Below are positions 53,989 to 62,824 of a stretch of 64,000 nucleotides of DNA, in pieces; position 1 is the first letter of the stretch, and each line of letters starts with the position of its first letter. The notes under the pieces were generated by a model. The model ran no database searches, had not been told where the DNA came from, and saw nothing but the letters and a program-made list of their open reading frames with translations. The position numbers and the translations under genes are program-made. The DNA is from Advenella sp. FME57 (GTDB lineage: Bacteria > Pseudomonadota > Gammaproteobacteria > Burkholderiales > Burkholderiaceae_B), in NCBI RefSeq assembly GCF_014897675.1, contig NZ_JABUXU010000003.1, forward strand, positions 223,658 through 287,657, given 5' to 3'.

Positions 53989-55662
53989 ATGGCCCAGTAC
54001 GTTTATACGATGAATCGTGTCGGCAAAATCGTGCCCCCGAAGCGGCAGATTCTGCGCGACATTTCGCTGTCTTTTTTTCCGGGCGCCAAAATCGGCGTTC
54101 TTGGTCTGAATGGATCCGGTAAATCCACGCTGTTGAAAATCATGGCTGGGATAGACCAGGATATTGAAGGCGAAGCCACGCCCATGCCCGGTCTGAAAAT
54201 AGGGTATCTGCCGCAGGAGCCGCAGCTGGATCCGGAACATACCGTGAGACAATCGGTGGAAGCCGGCCTGGGTGAAGTGTTTGCGGCACGCCAGCGGCTG
54301 GAAGAGGTGTATGCCGAGTATGCTGAGCCCGATGCGGATTTTGACAAGCTCGCAGCCGAACAGGCTGAGCTCGAAGCGGTGATTGCCGCCGCCGCATCCA
54401 GTGGCGCCGACGATATCGGCACGCAGATGGAAATAGCTGCCGACGCGCTGCGCCTGCCTCCATGGGATGCCGTTGTCGGTAAACTCTCGGGTGGTGAAAA
54501 GCGGCGTGTGGCCTTGTGCCGCCTGCTGCTTTCCAAGCCGGACATGCTTTTGCTGGACGAGCCTACCAATCACCTGGATGCTGAAAGTGTTGAATGGCTG
54601 GAGCAGTTCCTGCAGAAATTTCCAGGCACCGTGGTGGGTGTGACGCATGATCGCTATTTTCTGGATAATGCGGCCGAATGGATTCTTGAACTGGACCGTG
54701 GATACGGTATTCCCTGGAAGGGAAATTACAGTTCCTGGCTCGAGCAGAAGGAAGCCCGACTGGGACAGGAAGAGGCCAGCGAAACGGCGCGCCAGAAAAC
54801 AATTCGCAAGGAACTGGAATGGGTGCGCCAGAATCCGAAGGGAAGGCAGGCCAAATCCAAGGCGCGTCTTGCCCGTTTTGAAGAACTGTCTTCGCACGAA
54901 TACCAAAAACGCAATGAAACCCAGGAAATCTTTATTCCCGTAGCCGAGCGTCTTGGCAACGAAGTGATTGAGTTTGCCAATGTCAGCAAGGCCTTTGGCG
55001 ATCGCCTGCTGATAGACGATTTGAGTTTCAAGGTTCCGCCTGGCGCAATTGTCGGTATTATCGGCCCCAACGGCGCTGGTAAATCCACGCTGTTTCGCAT
55101 GATCGCCGGACAGGAACAACCTGATTCCGGTGAAGTGAAAATCGGCCAGACCGTGAATGTTTCATTTGTGGATCAATCGCGCGAAACACTGGCCAATAAC
55201 CAGAGTGTGTTCGATTTTGTATCACAGGGATCGGATGTGCTCAATGTAGGGCGGTTTGAAATTCCCGCTCGCGCCTATCTGGGCCGGTTCAACTTCAAGG
55301 GATCTGACCAGACCAAGCTGGTGGGACAGCTGTCCGGTGGTGAGCGCGGCAGGCTGCACATGGCCAATACGCTGATCAAGGGCGGTAACGTTTTGCTGCT
55401 GGATGAGCCGTCCAATGATCTGGACGTGGAAACCTTGCGTGCCCTGGAAGATGCCCTGCTGGAGTTTGCAGGCGCCGTTATGGTCATCAGCCACGATCGT
55501 TGGTTCCTGGATCGTATTGCCACGCATATTCTGGCTTTTGAGGGCGATTCCAATGTCGTGTTTTTTGACGGAAATTATCAGGAATATGAAGCCGACAAGA
55601 AAAAACGCCTGGGCGAAGAGGGCGCAAAACCGCGCCGTATTCGCTATAAGGCGCTGAAGTAA
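53989..55662 (+). CDS. ettA: Energy-dependent translational throttle protein EttA
   Basis: A 557-residue ABC-F protein from the ATG at 53989. It has two ABC domains (GLNGSGKST and [21 protein letters not shown] and [12 protein letters not shown]) and an arm plus linker between them. ABC-F proteins act on the ribosome; EttA senses the ATP/ADP ratio at the first peptide bond. The length is close to the E. coli protein. The start matches the family N-terminus ([19 protein letters not shown]), though no strong ribosome site is seen. Confidence 0.94.
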   Translation: MAQYVYTMNRVGKIVPPKRQILRDISLSFFPGAKIGVLGLNGSGKSTLLKIMAGIDQDIEGEATPMPGLKIGYLPQEPQLDPEHTVRQSVEAGLGEVFAARQRLEEVYAEYAEPDADFDKLAAEQAELEAVIAAAASSGADDIGTQMEIAADALRLPPWDAVVGKLSGGEKRRVALCRLLLSKPDMLLLDEPTNHLDAESVEWLEQFLQKFPGTVVGVTHDRYFLDNAAEWILELDRGYGIPWKGNYSSWLEQKEARLGQEEASETARQKTIRKELEWVRQNPKGRQAKSKARLARFEELSSHEYQKRNETQEIFIPVAERLGNEVIEFANVSKAFGDRLLIDDLSFKVPPGAIVGIIGPNGAGKSTLFRMIAGQEQPDSGEVKIGQTVNVSFVDQSRETLANNQSVFDFVSQGSDVLNVGRFEIPARAYLGRFNFKGSDQTKLVGQLSGGERGRLHMANTLIKGGNVLLLDEPSNDLDVETLRALEDALLEFAGAVMVISHDRWFLDRIATHILAFEGDSNVVFFDGNYQEYEADKKKRLGEEGAKPRRIRYKALK

Positions 55663-55743
55663 ACAGTCGCCTTGCTGCGGTCGCACATTGTTGCGCAACA
55701 AACGCGACTGCAGCGTTGCATTTTATCAACGCAAACGTGAGGG

Positions 55744-55778
55744 TTTATTTCAGTTGATATCATTTCGATTGAAATAAA
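55744..55778. repeat. 9-bp inverted repeat after ettA
   Basis: TTTATTTCA (55744-55752) and TGAAATAAA (55770-55778) flank a 17-bp spacer. It is AT-rich, so a weak hairpin or a regulatory site; no gene is affected directly. Confidence 0.5.
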
Positions 55779-55808
55779 ACATCTGTGTAACAAAGCACCA
55801 CCGCGCAG

Positions 55809-55838
55809 TTGGTTGCTTAAAGTTTTCCATTGTATAGT
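55809..55838 (+). promoter_or_regulatory. Possible promoter of the lipoprotein gene
   Basis: TTGGTT (55809-55814) and TATAGT (55833-55838) with an 18-bp spacer, about 78 bp before the gene. Confidence 0.4.
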
Positions 55839-55915
55839 GTCAGTAAGGCGTTTGAGACGAGCACTCGCTTGGCCAATACGCGAGACATCTTCATTCCCAC
55901 TCAGGAGTACATAAT

Positions 55916-56134
55916 ATGAAAACGAATATCGTAGCCAAAAGCATCATAGCCGGTAGCCTTGCCATTGCACTGGCAGGATGTGGCGGTATGACTCAGCGCG
56001 ACAGAAATACTGTCGGCGGTGCAGCCATCGGTGGTATTGCCGGCTCTTTGCTGACCAATGGGGGCACCTTAGGTACGGTCGGTGGCGCCGCTGTCGGTGG
56101 TGTGATCGGCAATCAGGTTGGTGGTCGCCGCTAA
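55916..56134 (+). CDS. Glycine-zipper 2TM lipoprotein (OsmB-like)
   Basis: A 72-residue lipoprotein. The lipobox LAGC (cysteine at about residue 22) gives a lipid-anchored mature protein of about 50 residues. The GGAAIGGIAGSLLTNGGTLGTVGGAAVGGVIGNQVGG repeat is the glycine-zipper 2TM domain, which is common in small envelope lipoproteins such as OsmB. It is probably outer-membrane located and envelope-stress related. Confidence 0.88.
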   Translation: MKTNIVAKSIIAGSLAIALAGCGGMTQRDRNTVGGAAIGGIAGSLLTNGGTLGTVGGAAVGGVIGNQVGGRR

Positions 56135-56173
56135 TCGCTAGCGATCGTGCCGTCAGTTTTCATCTGGACCTAA

Positions 56174-56196
56174 GTTGCCTGATCCGATCAGGCAAC
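56174..56196 (+). terminator. Hairpin after the lipoprotein gene
   Basis: GTTGCCTGATC and GATCAGGCAAC are perfectly complementary around a single C. No T-run follows, so it may be a stabilising hairpin. Confidence 0.6.
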
Positions 56197-56255
56197 TGGC
56201 AAGGGTCATTGATTTGAATGTGTCAGGATAGGCCTGATCGGCTCAAATGAAATCA

Positions 56256-56298
56256 AAGGACCGAGTTCTGCATCAGGCAGCACTCGGTCCTTCTCATT
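56256..56298 (+). terminator. Stem-loop terminator in the lipoprotein/minE gap
   Basis: AAGGACCGAGT (56256-56266) pairs with ACTCGGTCCTT (56282-56292), followed by CTCATTTT. It closes rightward transcription. The rest of 56299-56629 shows nothing else. Confidence 0.7.
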
Positions 56299-56629
56299 TT
56301 GATTTGCGTTATCGCTTTGGGAATAGGCATTGGTTTGCGTGCGGGTTCATTTTTTTGAAAAGACTCCCTGGCTTCACGATTTTGTGCGCCTATGACTCCA
56401 TGAGTCGTTGCACTGGGCGACGTTTTTGCCAAGCGTGCGACTTGCTATGATAGCGATCGGGTACGTTGCCGGCATGATATAAAACAGCACCGCAATACCG
56501 TCAACTGCTGCGGGTTTTGTGGTGCTGTTCAATGTGGCTTGCTGCCTGGGCTTTGCTCGCGCAGCACCAGGTGACAGCAGCTATGGGGTAGGTGCCAACA
56601 CAACTGTGATGGCAGTACGTAGACGTGTA

Positions 56630-56914
56630 TCAGCCGACCTTTGCGATCGCGTCTTTGGGATCCTGAGGCATTTCGATTTTGACTTCGAGTACTTCCAGAT
56701 TGCCATGCTTGTCTACATTGACTTTCAGGTCTTCCGGATTGATTTTAATATACTTGGAAATGACTTCGATCAGATCTTTTTGCAGCTGTGGAAGAAAATC
56801 TGGTGCGCTGGTCGCGCCTTCCTTGCGCTCATGCGTAATGATGAGCTGAAGGCGTTCTTTGGCAACGCTGGCCGATGATTTTTTTTCACCAAGAAGAAAT
56901 TTCAGGAAGGACAT
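56630..56914 (-). CDS. minE: Cell division topological specificity factor MinE
   Basis: A 94-residue protein from the ATG at 56914 ([12 protein letters not shown]). The N-terminal MinD-interacting helix includes [17 protein letters not shown]. The C-terminal region ([16 protein letters not shown]) gives topological specificity. It pairs with MinD to oscillate and place the division site mid-cell. It is the last gene of minCDE; a longer frame lies inside minD. Confidence 0.95.
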   Translation of the reverse strand: MSFLKFLLGEKKSSASVAKERLQLIITHERKEGATSAPDFLPQLQKDLIEVISKYIKINPEDLKVNVDKHGNLEVLEVKIEMPQDPKDAIAKVG

Positions 56915-56915
56915 A

Positions 56916-57731
56916 TTACTTGCCTCCGAAAAGTCGTTTGAAGAAGCCCGGTTTGTTGTAGTCGGTAAAGCGCAACGGTTTTTCTTCGCCCAGGTAACGT
57001 GCAACGATGTCCTGATACGCTTCGGACACATCAGATTCTTTCAGATGAATGGCAGGAACACCGGAGTTGGATGCCTGCAGGACTGATTCGGATTCTGGCA
57101 CGACGCCGATCAGCTTGATGCGCAGGATATCTTCGATATCCTTCAGGGACAGCATTTCACCGTCTTCAACGCGTTTTGGACTGTAGCGGGTGAGCACCAG
57201 GTATTCCTTGACGGCGTCTTCACCCAGTTCAGAGCGACGCGACTTGGAGGACAGGATACCCAGAATGCGATCGGAGTCGCGTACCGAGGAGACTTCGGGA
57301 TTGGTCACGACCAACGCATCGTCAGCAAAATAGGCAGCCATGAGCGCACCGGTTTCAATGCCGGCGGGCGAATCACATACGATATATTCAAAATCCATCG
57401 CCTTGAGATCATTCAGCACTTTTTCCACGCCTTCGCGCGTAAGTGCGTCCTTGTCGCGGGTCTGTGACGCAGGCAGGATGAACAGGTTTTCCAGCTGTTT
57501 GTCCTTGATCAGCGCCTGGTTCAGCGAGGCTTCGCCCTGAATGACGTTGACGAAATCGTACACGACGCGGCGTTCGCATCCCATGATAAGGTCAAGGTTG
57601 CGCAGGCCCACGTCGAAATCGATGACGGCTGTCTTGTGGCCACGCATGGCTAGGCCGGATGAAAAACTGGCGCTGGTGGTGGTTTTGCCCACGCCGCCTT
57701 TACCTGAAGTTACCACAATGATGCGAGTCAT
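56916..57731 (-). CDS. minD: Septum site-determining ATPase MinD
   Basis: A 271-residue ParA-type ATPase with deviant Walker [11 protein letters not shown] and a C-terminal amphipathic membrane helix ([11 protein letters not shown]). It recruits MinC to the membrane and is released by MinE. It is next to minE with a one-base gap. Confidence 0.97.
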   Translation of the reverse strand: MTRIIVVTSGKGGVGKTTTSASFSSGLAMRGHKTAVIDFDVGLRNLDLIMGCERRVVYDFVNVIQGEASLNQALIKDKQLENLFILPASQTRDKDALTREGVEKVLNDLKAMDFEYIVCDSPAGIETGALMAAYFADDALVVTNPEVSSVRDSDRILGILSSKSRRSELGEDAVKEYLVLTRYSPKRVEDGEMLSLKDIEDILRIKLIGVVPESESVLQASNSGVPAIHLKESDVSEAYQDIVARYLGEEKPLRFTDYNKPGFFKRLFGGK

Positions 57732-57827
57732 GTAAGGTTATTCCTATATATCCGTATGGCTGTAAGTGCCGATATCTTAACGCATATCGGTATGAATTTC
57801 TTTTAAAAAACGTTACGGGAGCCAGTG

Positions 57828-58724
57828 CTATCCCTGGCCGCTGTTGTCGCCCGGAATGAATTTGAGTGTATCGTTGTCCAGTTCGACAATGACTGGCTTT
57901 TTATTGAGTTGTGGCTCGATATCGGCGTCAATGACGCGATAGATGCCGGCTATGGCCAGCAGCTCTGCGTCCAGATGCGAAGTGAAAATTCGCGCCGACG
58001 CGTTGCCGCGTGCTCCGGCGATGGCCTTGCCGCGCAGCGGGCCGTATACGTGAATGTTGCCGTCGGCGATCACTTCGGCGCCACGGCTGACAACGCCAAT
58101 AACAATCAGATCGCTGTTGCGCGCATAGACGCGCTGACCGGAACGCAACTGGCGCGCCAGCACCATGGTGGGAACCGGTACCGGCACTTCGCGAATGGTT
58201 TCGCGCACGATCGGTTCGGCCGGCTGGGATGGGGTGCGTGAGGAATGGGACGCTTTCCGGGTTTCGGCCGGCGGCGCTTTCGGCGCGGGTGGCGTGTCTT
58301 TTTCCGTGGCTGTCGCCACTGTCTGGATATTGGCGGCCGGCGCCATTTTGACCGCATCGGCTACCGGTTCGGTAAGCAGGGTCGGCTCTGGCGGCTGGCG
58401 ACTATTGAGGGTGGACACGTCGACCTTGCATAGGCCTGCCTGACGGGCACTGTCGATCAGGGCGCCATCGGGCCCCATGACGCCGATAACCGGAAGCTTG
58501 TGCCGCGAAAGCAGCGCCACCAGTTCGGCCCAGTCGGGCGCATCGCTCAGGCCGCTGATATCCAGGACAACCGGTTCGTGTGCGAACAGGCTGCCGGCTT
58601 CGGCCATTTTCTGTTCCAGCGCCTGCTGCAGCGCTGCCGTATCGGTACTTTTAAGTTCGATCCGGACAACGAAAAGCGAAGCGCTTTTGAATTCGAGGGC
58701 AGAGAAAGAGGATTTGGAAGCCAC
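57828..58724 (-). CDS. minC: Septum site-determining protein MinC
   Basis: A 298-residue FtsZ-ring inhibitor. The N-terminal domain is followed by a Pro/Ala-rich linker (about 125-175) and the C-terminal beta-helix (LRSGQRVYARNSDLIVIGVVSRGAEVIADG), which binds MinD. The gap to minD is about 95 bp. Confidence 0.95.
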   Translation of the reverse strand: MASKSSFSALEFKSASLFVVRIELKSTDTAALQQALEQKMAEAGSLFAHEPVVLDISGLSDAPDWAELVALLSRHKLPVIGVMGPDGALIDSARQAGLCKVDVSTLNSRQPPEPTLLTEPVADAVKMAPAANIQTVATATEKDTPPAPKAPPAETRKASHSSRTPSQPAEPIVRETIREVPVPVPTMVLARQLRSGQRVYARNSDLIVIGVVSRGAEVIADGNIHVYGPLRGKAIAGARGNASARIFTSHLDAELLAIAGIYRVIDADIEPQLNKKPVIVELDNDTLKFIPGDNSGQG

Positions 58725-58745
58725 GTTTCAATTCACTTTAATAAA

Positions 58746-60506
58746 TTAGGACCATGAATCCCGCAGCGTAACACAGCGGTTCAATACCGGGTTTTCTGGC
58801 GTGGAGTCTTTGGAATCTGCTACAAAATAACCCAGCCGCTCAAATTGCCAGCGGGCGCCGGGTGTGGCGGTAAAGCCCGGTTCTAGCCAGGCGCTGACCC
58901 GCTGCATCGAGTCGGGATTCAGGAAATCAAGGAAATTCTTTTCTCCGCTGTCGGGAGACGGGTCGGTGAAGAGCCGGTCGTAGAGCATGACCGTGGCCGG
59001 TACGGCATGGGCCGCACTGATCCAGGTAATATTGCCTTTGACCTTCACGCTGTCGGCACCCGGCGTACCACTCTTGGTGTCGGGAAGATATTCGGCATAA
59101 ACATGCGTAATGGTGCCGGCCTCGTCCTTGTCAAAGCCGGTACATTTGATCACATAAGCATATTTGAGCCTGACGGTATTGCCGGGGAACAGGCGGAAAT
59201 ATTTTTTGGGTGGTTCTTCGCGGAAATCGTCGCGTTCTATCAGCAATTCGCGCGAAAAGGGGAACTGGCGCCGGCCGGCCTGCGCGTCGTGCGGGTTGCG
59301 CGGGGCGCTGCACGCCTCGGTCTGCCCTTCGGGATAATTGGTGATAATGAGCTTGATCGGATCGAGCACGGCCACACTGCGATCGGCAATCGGATCCAGG
59401 TCATCGCGCAGCGCCTGTTCAAGCAGACTATAGTCAATCCGCGAGTCGGACTTGGATACGCCCAGGCGATCGCAGAAAAGCTTGAGGGCAGACGGCGTAT
59501 AGCCACGGCGACGCAGTCCGGTAAGGGTGGGCATGCGCGGATCATCCCATCCGGTGACATGACCCTCGCGCACCAGTTGCAGCAGTTTGCGCTTGCTGGT
59601 CACGACATGCTTGAGGTTGAGACGGGCAAATTCATATTGGCGGGGCAGCGGGTCGCGCAATTGGCCCAGTTCCATCAGTCGGGCCAGCACCCAGTCGTAG
59701 AACGGCCGCTGGTCTTCGAACTCAAGGGTACAGATGCTGTGGGTGATGCCTTCGAGCGCATCCTCTATCGGATGGGCGTAAGTGTACATAGGGTAGATGC
59801 ACCAATCGTTACTGGTGCGGTGATGCGCCGCATGGCGAATGCGATATAGCACCGGGTCCCGCATATTGATATTGGGCGAGGCCATGTCCACTTTGGCGCG
59901 CAGAGCCAGGCTGCCGTCGGGGTGCTTGCCCGCTTTCATTTCACGCAGCAGGGTCAGCGATGACTCGGCCGAACGATCACGCCAGGGCGAATTGACGCCT
60001 GCAGAGGTAAGCGTGCCGCGGTTGAGCCGGATCTGTTCAGGCGACTGTTCATCGACATAGGCATAACCGCCCTTGATCAGCGCTTCGGCGAAATCGTACA
60101 TATAGCCAAAGTAGTCGCTGGCAAAATAGCGGTTTTCCTCGCCATCGGGACCTTTGGTGGTAAAACCCAGCCACTCGAGCGTGTCGTCAATGGCATCCAC
60201 ATATTCCTGCTCTTCTTTTTCAGGATTGGTGTCGTCAAAGCGCAAATGGCAGATGCCGCCATAGTCGCGCGCCAGCCCGAAATTCAGGCAGATGCTTTTG
60301 GCGTGTCCAATATGCAGGTAGCCATTGGGTTCGGGCGGAAAACGGGTGCGGATGCGGGCCGGATCTTTCGGTGCATTCTGCAAAACCGAGGCAGGGCCGG
60401 GTTCGCCGGCCCATCTTTTTGATTGATAGCGGTCGTTGCTCAGATCGTTTTCAATGATGGTTCGCAAAAAATTGGCGGCAGGAAGCTCTGGCGTTGAGGC
60501 GGACAT
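58746..60506 (-). CDS. glnS: Glutamine-tRNA ligase
   Basis: A 586-residue class I aminoacyl-tRNA synthetase. HIGH motif in PNGYLHIGHAKSI, KMSKS-type motif VTSKRKL, and the C-terminal beta-barrel anticodon domain are present. It is upstream of minC in the same direction and could be cotranscribed. The length is typical for glnS. Confidence 0.96.
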   Translation of the reverse strand: MSASTPELPAANFLRTIIENDLSNDRYQSKRWAGEPGPASVLQNAPKDPARIRTRFPPEPNGYLHIGHAKSICLNFGLARDYGGICHLRFDDTNPEKEEQEYVDAIDDTLEWLGFTTKGPDGEENRYFASDYFGYMYDFAEALIKGGYAYVDEQSPEQIRLNRGTLTSAGVNSPWRDRSAESSLTLLREMKAGKHPDGSLALRAKVDMASPNINMRDPVLYRIRHAAHHRTSNDWCIYPMYTYAHPIEDALEGITHSICTLEFEDQRPFYDWVLARLMELGQLRDPLPRQYEFARLNLKHVVTSKRKLLQLVREGHVTGWDDPRMPTLTGLRRRGYTPSALKLFCDRLGVSKSDSRIDYSLLEQALRDDLDPIADRSVAVLDPIKLIITNYPEGQTEACSAPRNPHDAQAGRRQFPFSRELLIERDDFREEPPKKYFRLFPGNTVRLKYAYVIKCTGFDKDEAGTITHVYAEYLPDTKSGTPGADSVKVKGNITWISAAHAVPATVMLYDRLFTDPSPDSGEKNFLDFLNPDSMQRVSAWLEPGFTATPGARWQFERLGYFVADSKDSTPENPVLNRCVTLRDSWS

Positions 60507-60611
60507 ATTTTAAAATTTCAATAAATCGATAATATCGACCATTTTGCCATGTTCAGCGGTTAGACTCATGGGAATCGCTCAACTGCCCCGAAATTTAAAC
60601 TGCTATCGAGA

Positions 60612-61772
60612 ATGTGGGATATTTCATCATTACAGCTGGCAAAACTGCAGTTTTTCAGTTCGCTGTCCTTTTTTGCCGTTTTCGGTCTGAGCACGGTCGT
60701 TTTAGGCTGGTTGCTGCTGTTCTGCAAAGGCATGACGCATCGCAAGTCTGCCGACGGGCGCTGGATGGATATGTACCGATTCTGGGTGCGTATTTTCGCG
60801 CTTTCGATGACCGTATCGCTGCTTGGCATGATGTTCCTCCTGATTCTGTCCGGCGCCTTATGGCCCAATCTGTTCGTGCGGCTGGGGCCCGTCAGTGGTC
60901 CACTTATCGTCCTGATCGCCGCAATTACGTTCGTTATCAAACTGTTCGTGACGGACGTCATGCTGTATCGTCAGGGGACACTTTCATCCTGGCTACATAG
61001 CATTTTTGTATTGCTGGCCGCGCTTGGCCTGACCGTGATTGCCGTGTTGTTGATCTGCTTTCAGAGCTGGCTGCATTTTCCGGCCGGACTGGCGCCTGAC
61101 ACCATCCCGCTTACCCTGATCGACTGGCGTGTGTTTATTGTGCAGGCCCAGGCCTGGCATCGCGTCGCATTCATGATCGCACTGGGCTGCCTGGGCGTCG
61201 GTGGACTGATGGTATCGATCAGCGCCAGCGAGGCCCTGACCAAACCCTTGAATGCAGCCGAACAGCTGGGATTCAGAATAGGCACCGGGTTGACGACCCT
61301 GGGGCTGGGTATGCTGGCCGCCATCGGCGCTGTTTTTCAAACCGAACTGTTCCGGCAGGCAGCGCCGCTGCCGATAATCGGGCTTTGGGCGCAAAAACTT
61401 GTGCTCGGCGTACTCTTACTGCTTGCCCTGGTGTCTTTGATCCAGTGGTGCTGGTATCTGAAGCGGCGCAGCGATTTTGGCAAACTGCCGCGCTGGCTGC
61501 AGCATGTGCTGGTATGGGTCGGTCCTGCGAGCTGGCTGGCACTGTGGCTGACGCATATCCTGCTGTCGCTGCGCGATGGCCAGTATTTCGTACATGGACT
61601 GGTGACCTACGCCGAAGCGTTCAGCCGTGGGCAGGGCGTAGTGCTGATCAGCGCTGTCACCGTGTTCATGTGGCTGTTGTTTGCCGTGATTGTGGCCGGT
61701 TTCATTTTCCTGGTGCGCCGCGCCGCTCGCTATGGTGTCGTGCCCGTGCGTAAAATCCGGAGAACGGCATGA
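60612..61772 (+). CDS. Divergent cytochrome bd-like oxidase subunit I (CydA-like)
   Basis: A 386-residue protein with about nine membrane segments. It is aligned by eye to CydA from LAKLQF (CydA LSRLQF). The haem b595/d ligand His19 is Phe here, and the Glu99/Glu107 pair (APLAIEGLMAFFLEST in CydA) is replaced (GPLIVLIAAITFVIKL). His186 appears conserved (QAWHRVAF). The long quinol-binding Q-loop is missing, and the protein is about 130 residues shorter than E. coli CydA. It overlaps the CydB-like gene by four bases (ATGA). Function is uncertain; it may not be a quinol oxidase. Confidence 0.72.
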   Translation: MWDISSLQLAKLQFFSSLSFFAVFGLSTVVLGWLLLFCKGMTHRKSADGRWMDMYRFWVRIFALSMTVSLLGMMFLLILSGALWPNLFVRLGPVSGPLIVLIAAITFVIKLFVTDVMLYRQGTLSSWLHSIFVLLAALGLTVIAVLLICFQSWLHFPAGLAPDTIPLTLIDWRVFIVQAQAWHRVAFMIALGCLGVGGLMVSISASEALTKPLNAAEQLGFRIGTGLTTLGLGMLAAIGAVFQTELFRQAAPLPIIGLWAQKLVLGVLLLLALVSLIQWCWYLKRRSDFGKLPRWLQHVLVWVGPASWLALWLTHILLSLRDGQYFVHGLVTYAEAFSRGQGVVLISAVTVFMWLLFAVIVAGFIFLVRRAARYGVVPVRKIRRTA

Positions 61773-62824
61773 TCGATACACTGGCGGGTTCTTTGGGACT
61801 CAATAGCTACGATCCGGGCTTCTGGATGCCGCTGCTTTGTTTTACTGTATTTCTTGGTGTGTCCATCGCCGCGGCCGTCCTGGACGGATTCGATTTGGGC
61901 GTTGGGATGCTGATGCCGTTTGCTACGCCGGAGCAGCGGGCCAGGATGTTCACATTCCTCGGGCCATGGCGCGATATGAACGTCTTCTGGATTTTCTTCG
62001 GTTGTGCCATCCTGCTGTCGGCCTTTCCCAAGGCATGGGCGTATGTGAGTGGCGCCTTGTATTTGCCGTTGATGTTGCTGGGTGCTGGCGCCTTACTGCG
62101 TGGCGTGGCCTATGAGTTTCGTCTGCGTGCGCTGGCAGGTGGTCGTTCCGTGTTTGCCGCCGCCTTTGCCATTGGCTCGTTGCTGACTGCTTTCGGACAG
62201 GGACTGGTGCTTGGCCGTATCGCCGTCAATTTTGGCACCGAGCCCGGCAGTCAATTGTTTGCTGTATTCATTGCGCTGTGTACCGTGGCGACATTCGTGC
62301 TGCTGGGCGCCACCTGGCTGCTTATGCGAGTCGAAGATGATCTGCAATTGCAGGCCCGGGGATGGGTGCGCCGGGCTTCCCGCCTGACCGCTGCGGGCGT
62401 GGTGGCCGTGTCTGTGGCGCTGGGCATGGTCAACGGCGGGATGTTTTTCAAGTGGACCGAAACAACCCGGCTGCCGGTGGTGCTGATCGGTTGGTTTGCC
62501 TTGCTTGCCATGTTCGTGCTGATCGAACTGGTGGTGCGCAAGGTGCAGCGCGTGCGAATCCTTATCTGGCTGCCATTCATTCTCACGGTTCTGATTGTTC
62601 TGAGCGTGATCGTCGGACTGGTATTCAGTATTTTCCCGTTTTTTGTATTGGATGAACTGACAATTTGGGAAAGTGTGACCGGCCTGGGAACCACCCGTTT
62701 GCTGGTAGCAGCCTTTGCGTTGTTCCTGGTGGTGGTGCCGCTGGTCACGCTGTGGTATTACCGGGATATGCTGGGCAAGGAGCGCAAGGCCAAAGATGTG
62801 TCGTTTATGAAGCGGGCGGATTAA
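61769..62824 (+). CDS. Divergent cytochrome bd-like oxidase subunit II (CydB-like)
   Basis: A 351-residue membrane protein with about eight segments. AVLDGFDLGVGMLMPF and the region PWRDMNVFWIFFGCAILLSAFPKAWAYVSGALYLPLMLL resemble CydB. It is coupled to the CydA-like gene by a four-base overlap. Its end overlaps the convergent sensor kinase gene by 20 bp. Confidence 0.75.
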   Translation: MIDTLAGSLGLNSYDPGFWMPLLCFTVFLGVSIAAAVLDGFDLGVGMLMPFATPEQRARMFTFLGPWRDMNVFWIFFGCAILLSAFPKAWAYVSGALYLPLMLLGAGALLRGVAYEFRLRALAGGRSVFAAAFAIGSLLTAFGQGLVLGRIAVNFGTEPGSQLFAVFIALCTVATFVLLGATWLLMRVEDDLQLQARGWVRRASRLTAAGVVAVSVALGMVNGGMFFKWTETTRLPVVLIGWFALLAMFVLIELVVRKVQRVRILIWLPFILTVLIVLSVIVGLVFSIFPFFVLDELTIWESVTGLGTTRLLVAAFALFLVVVPLVTLWYYRDMLGKERKAKDVSFMKRAD

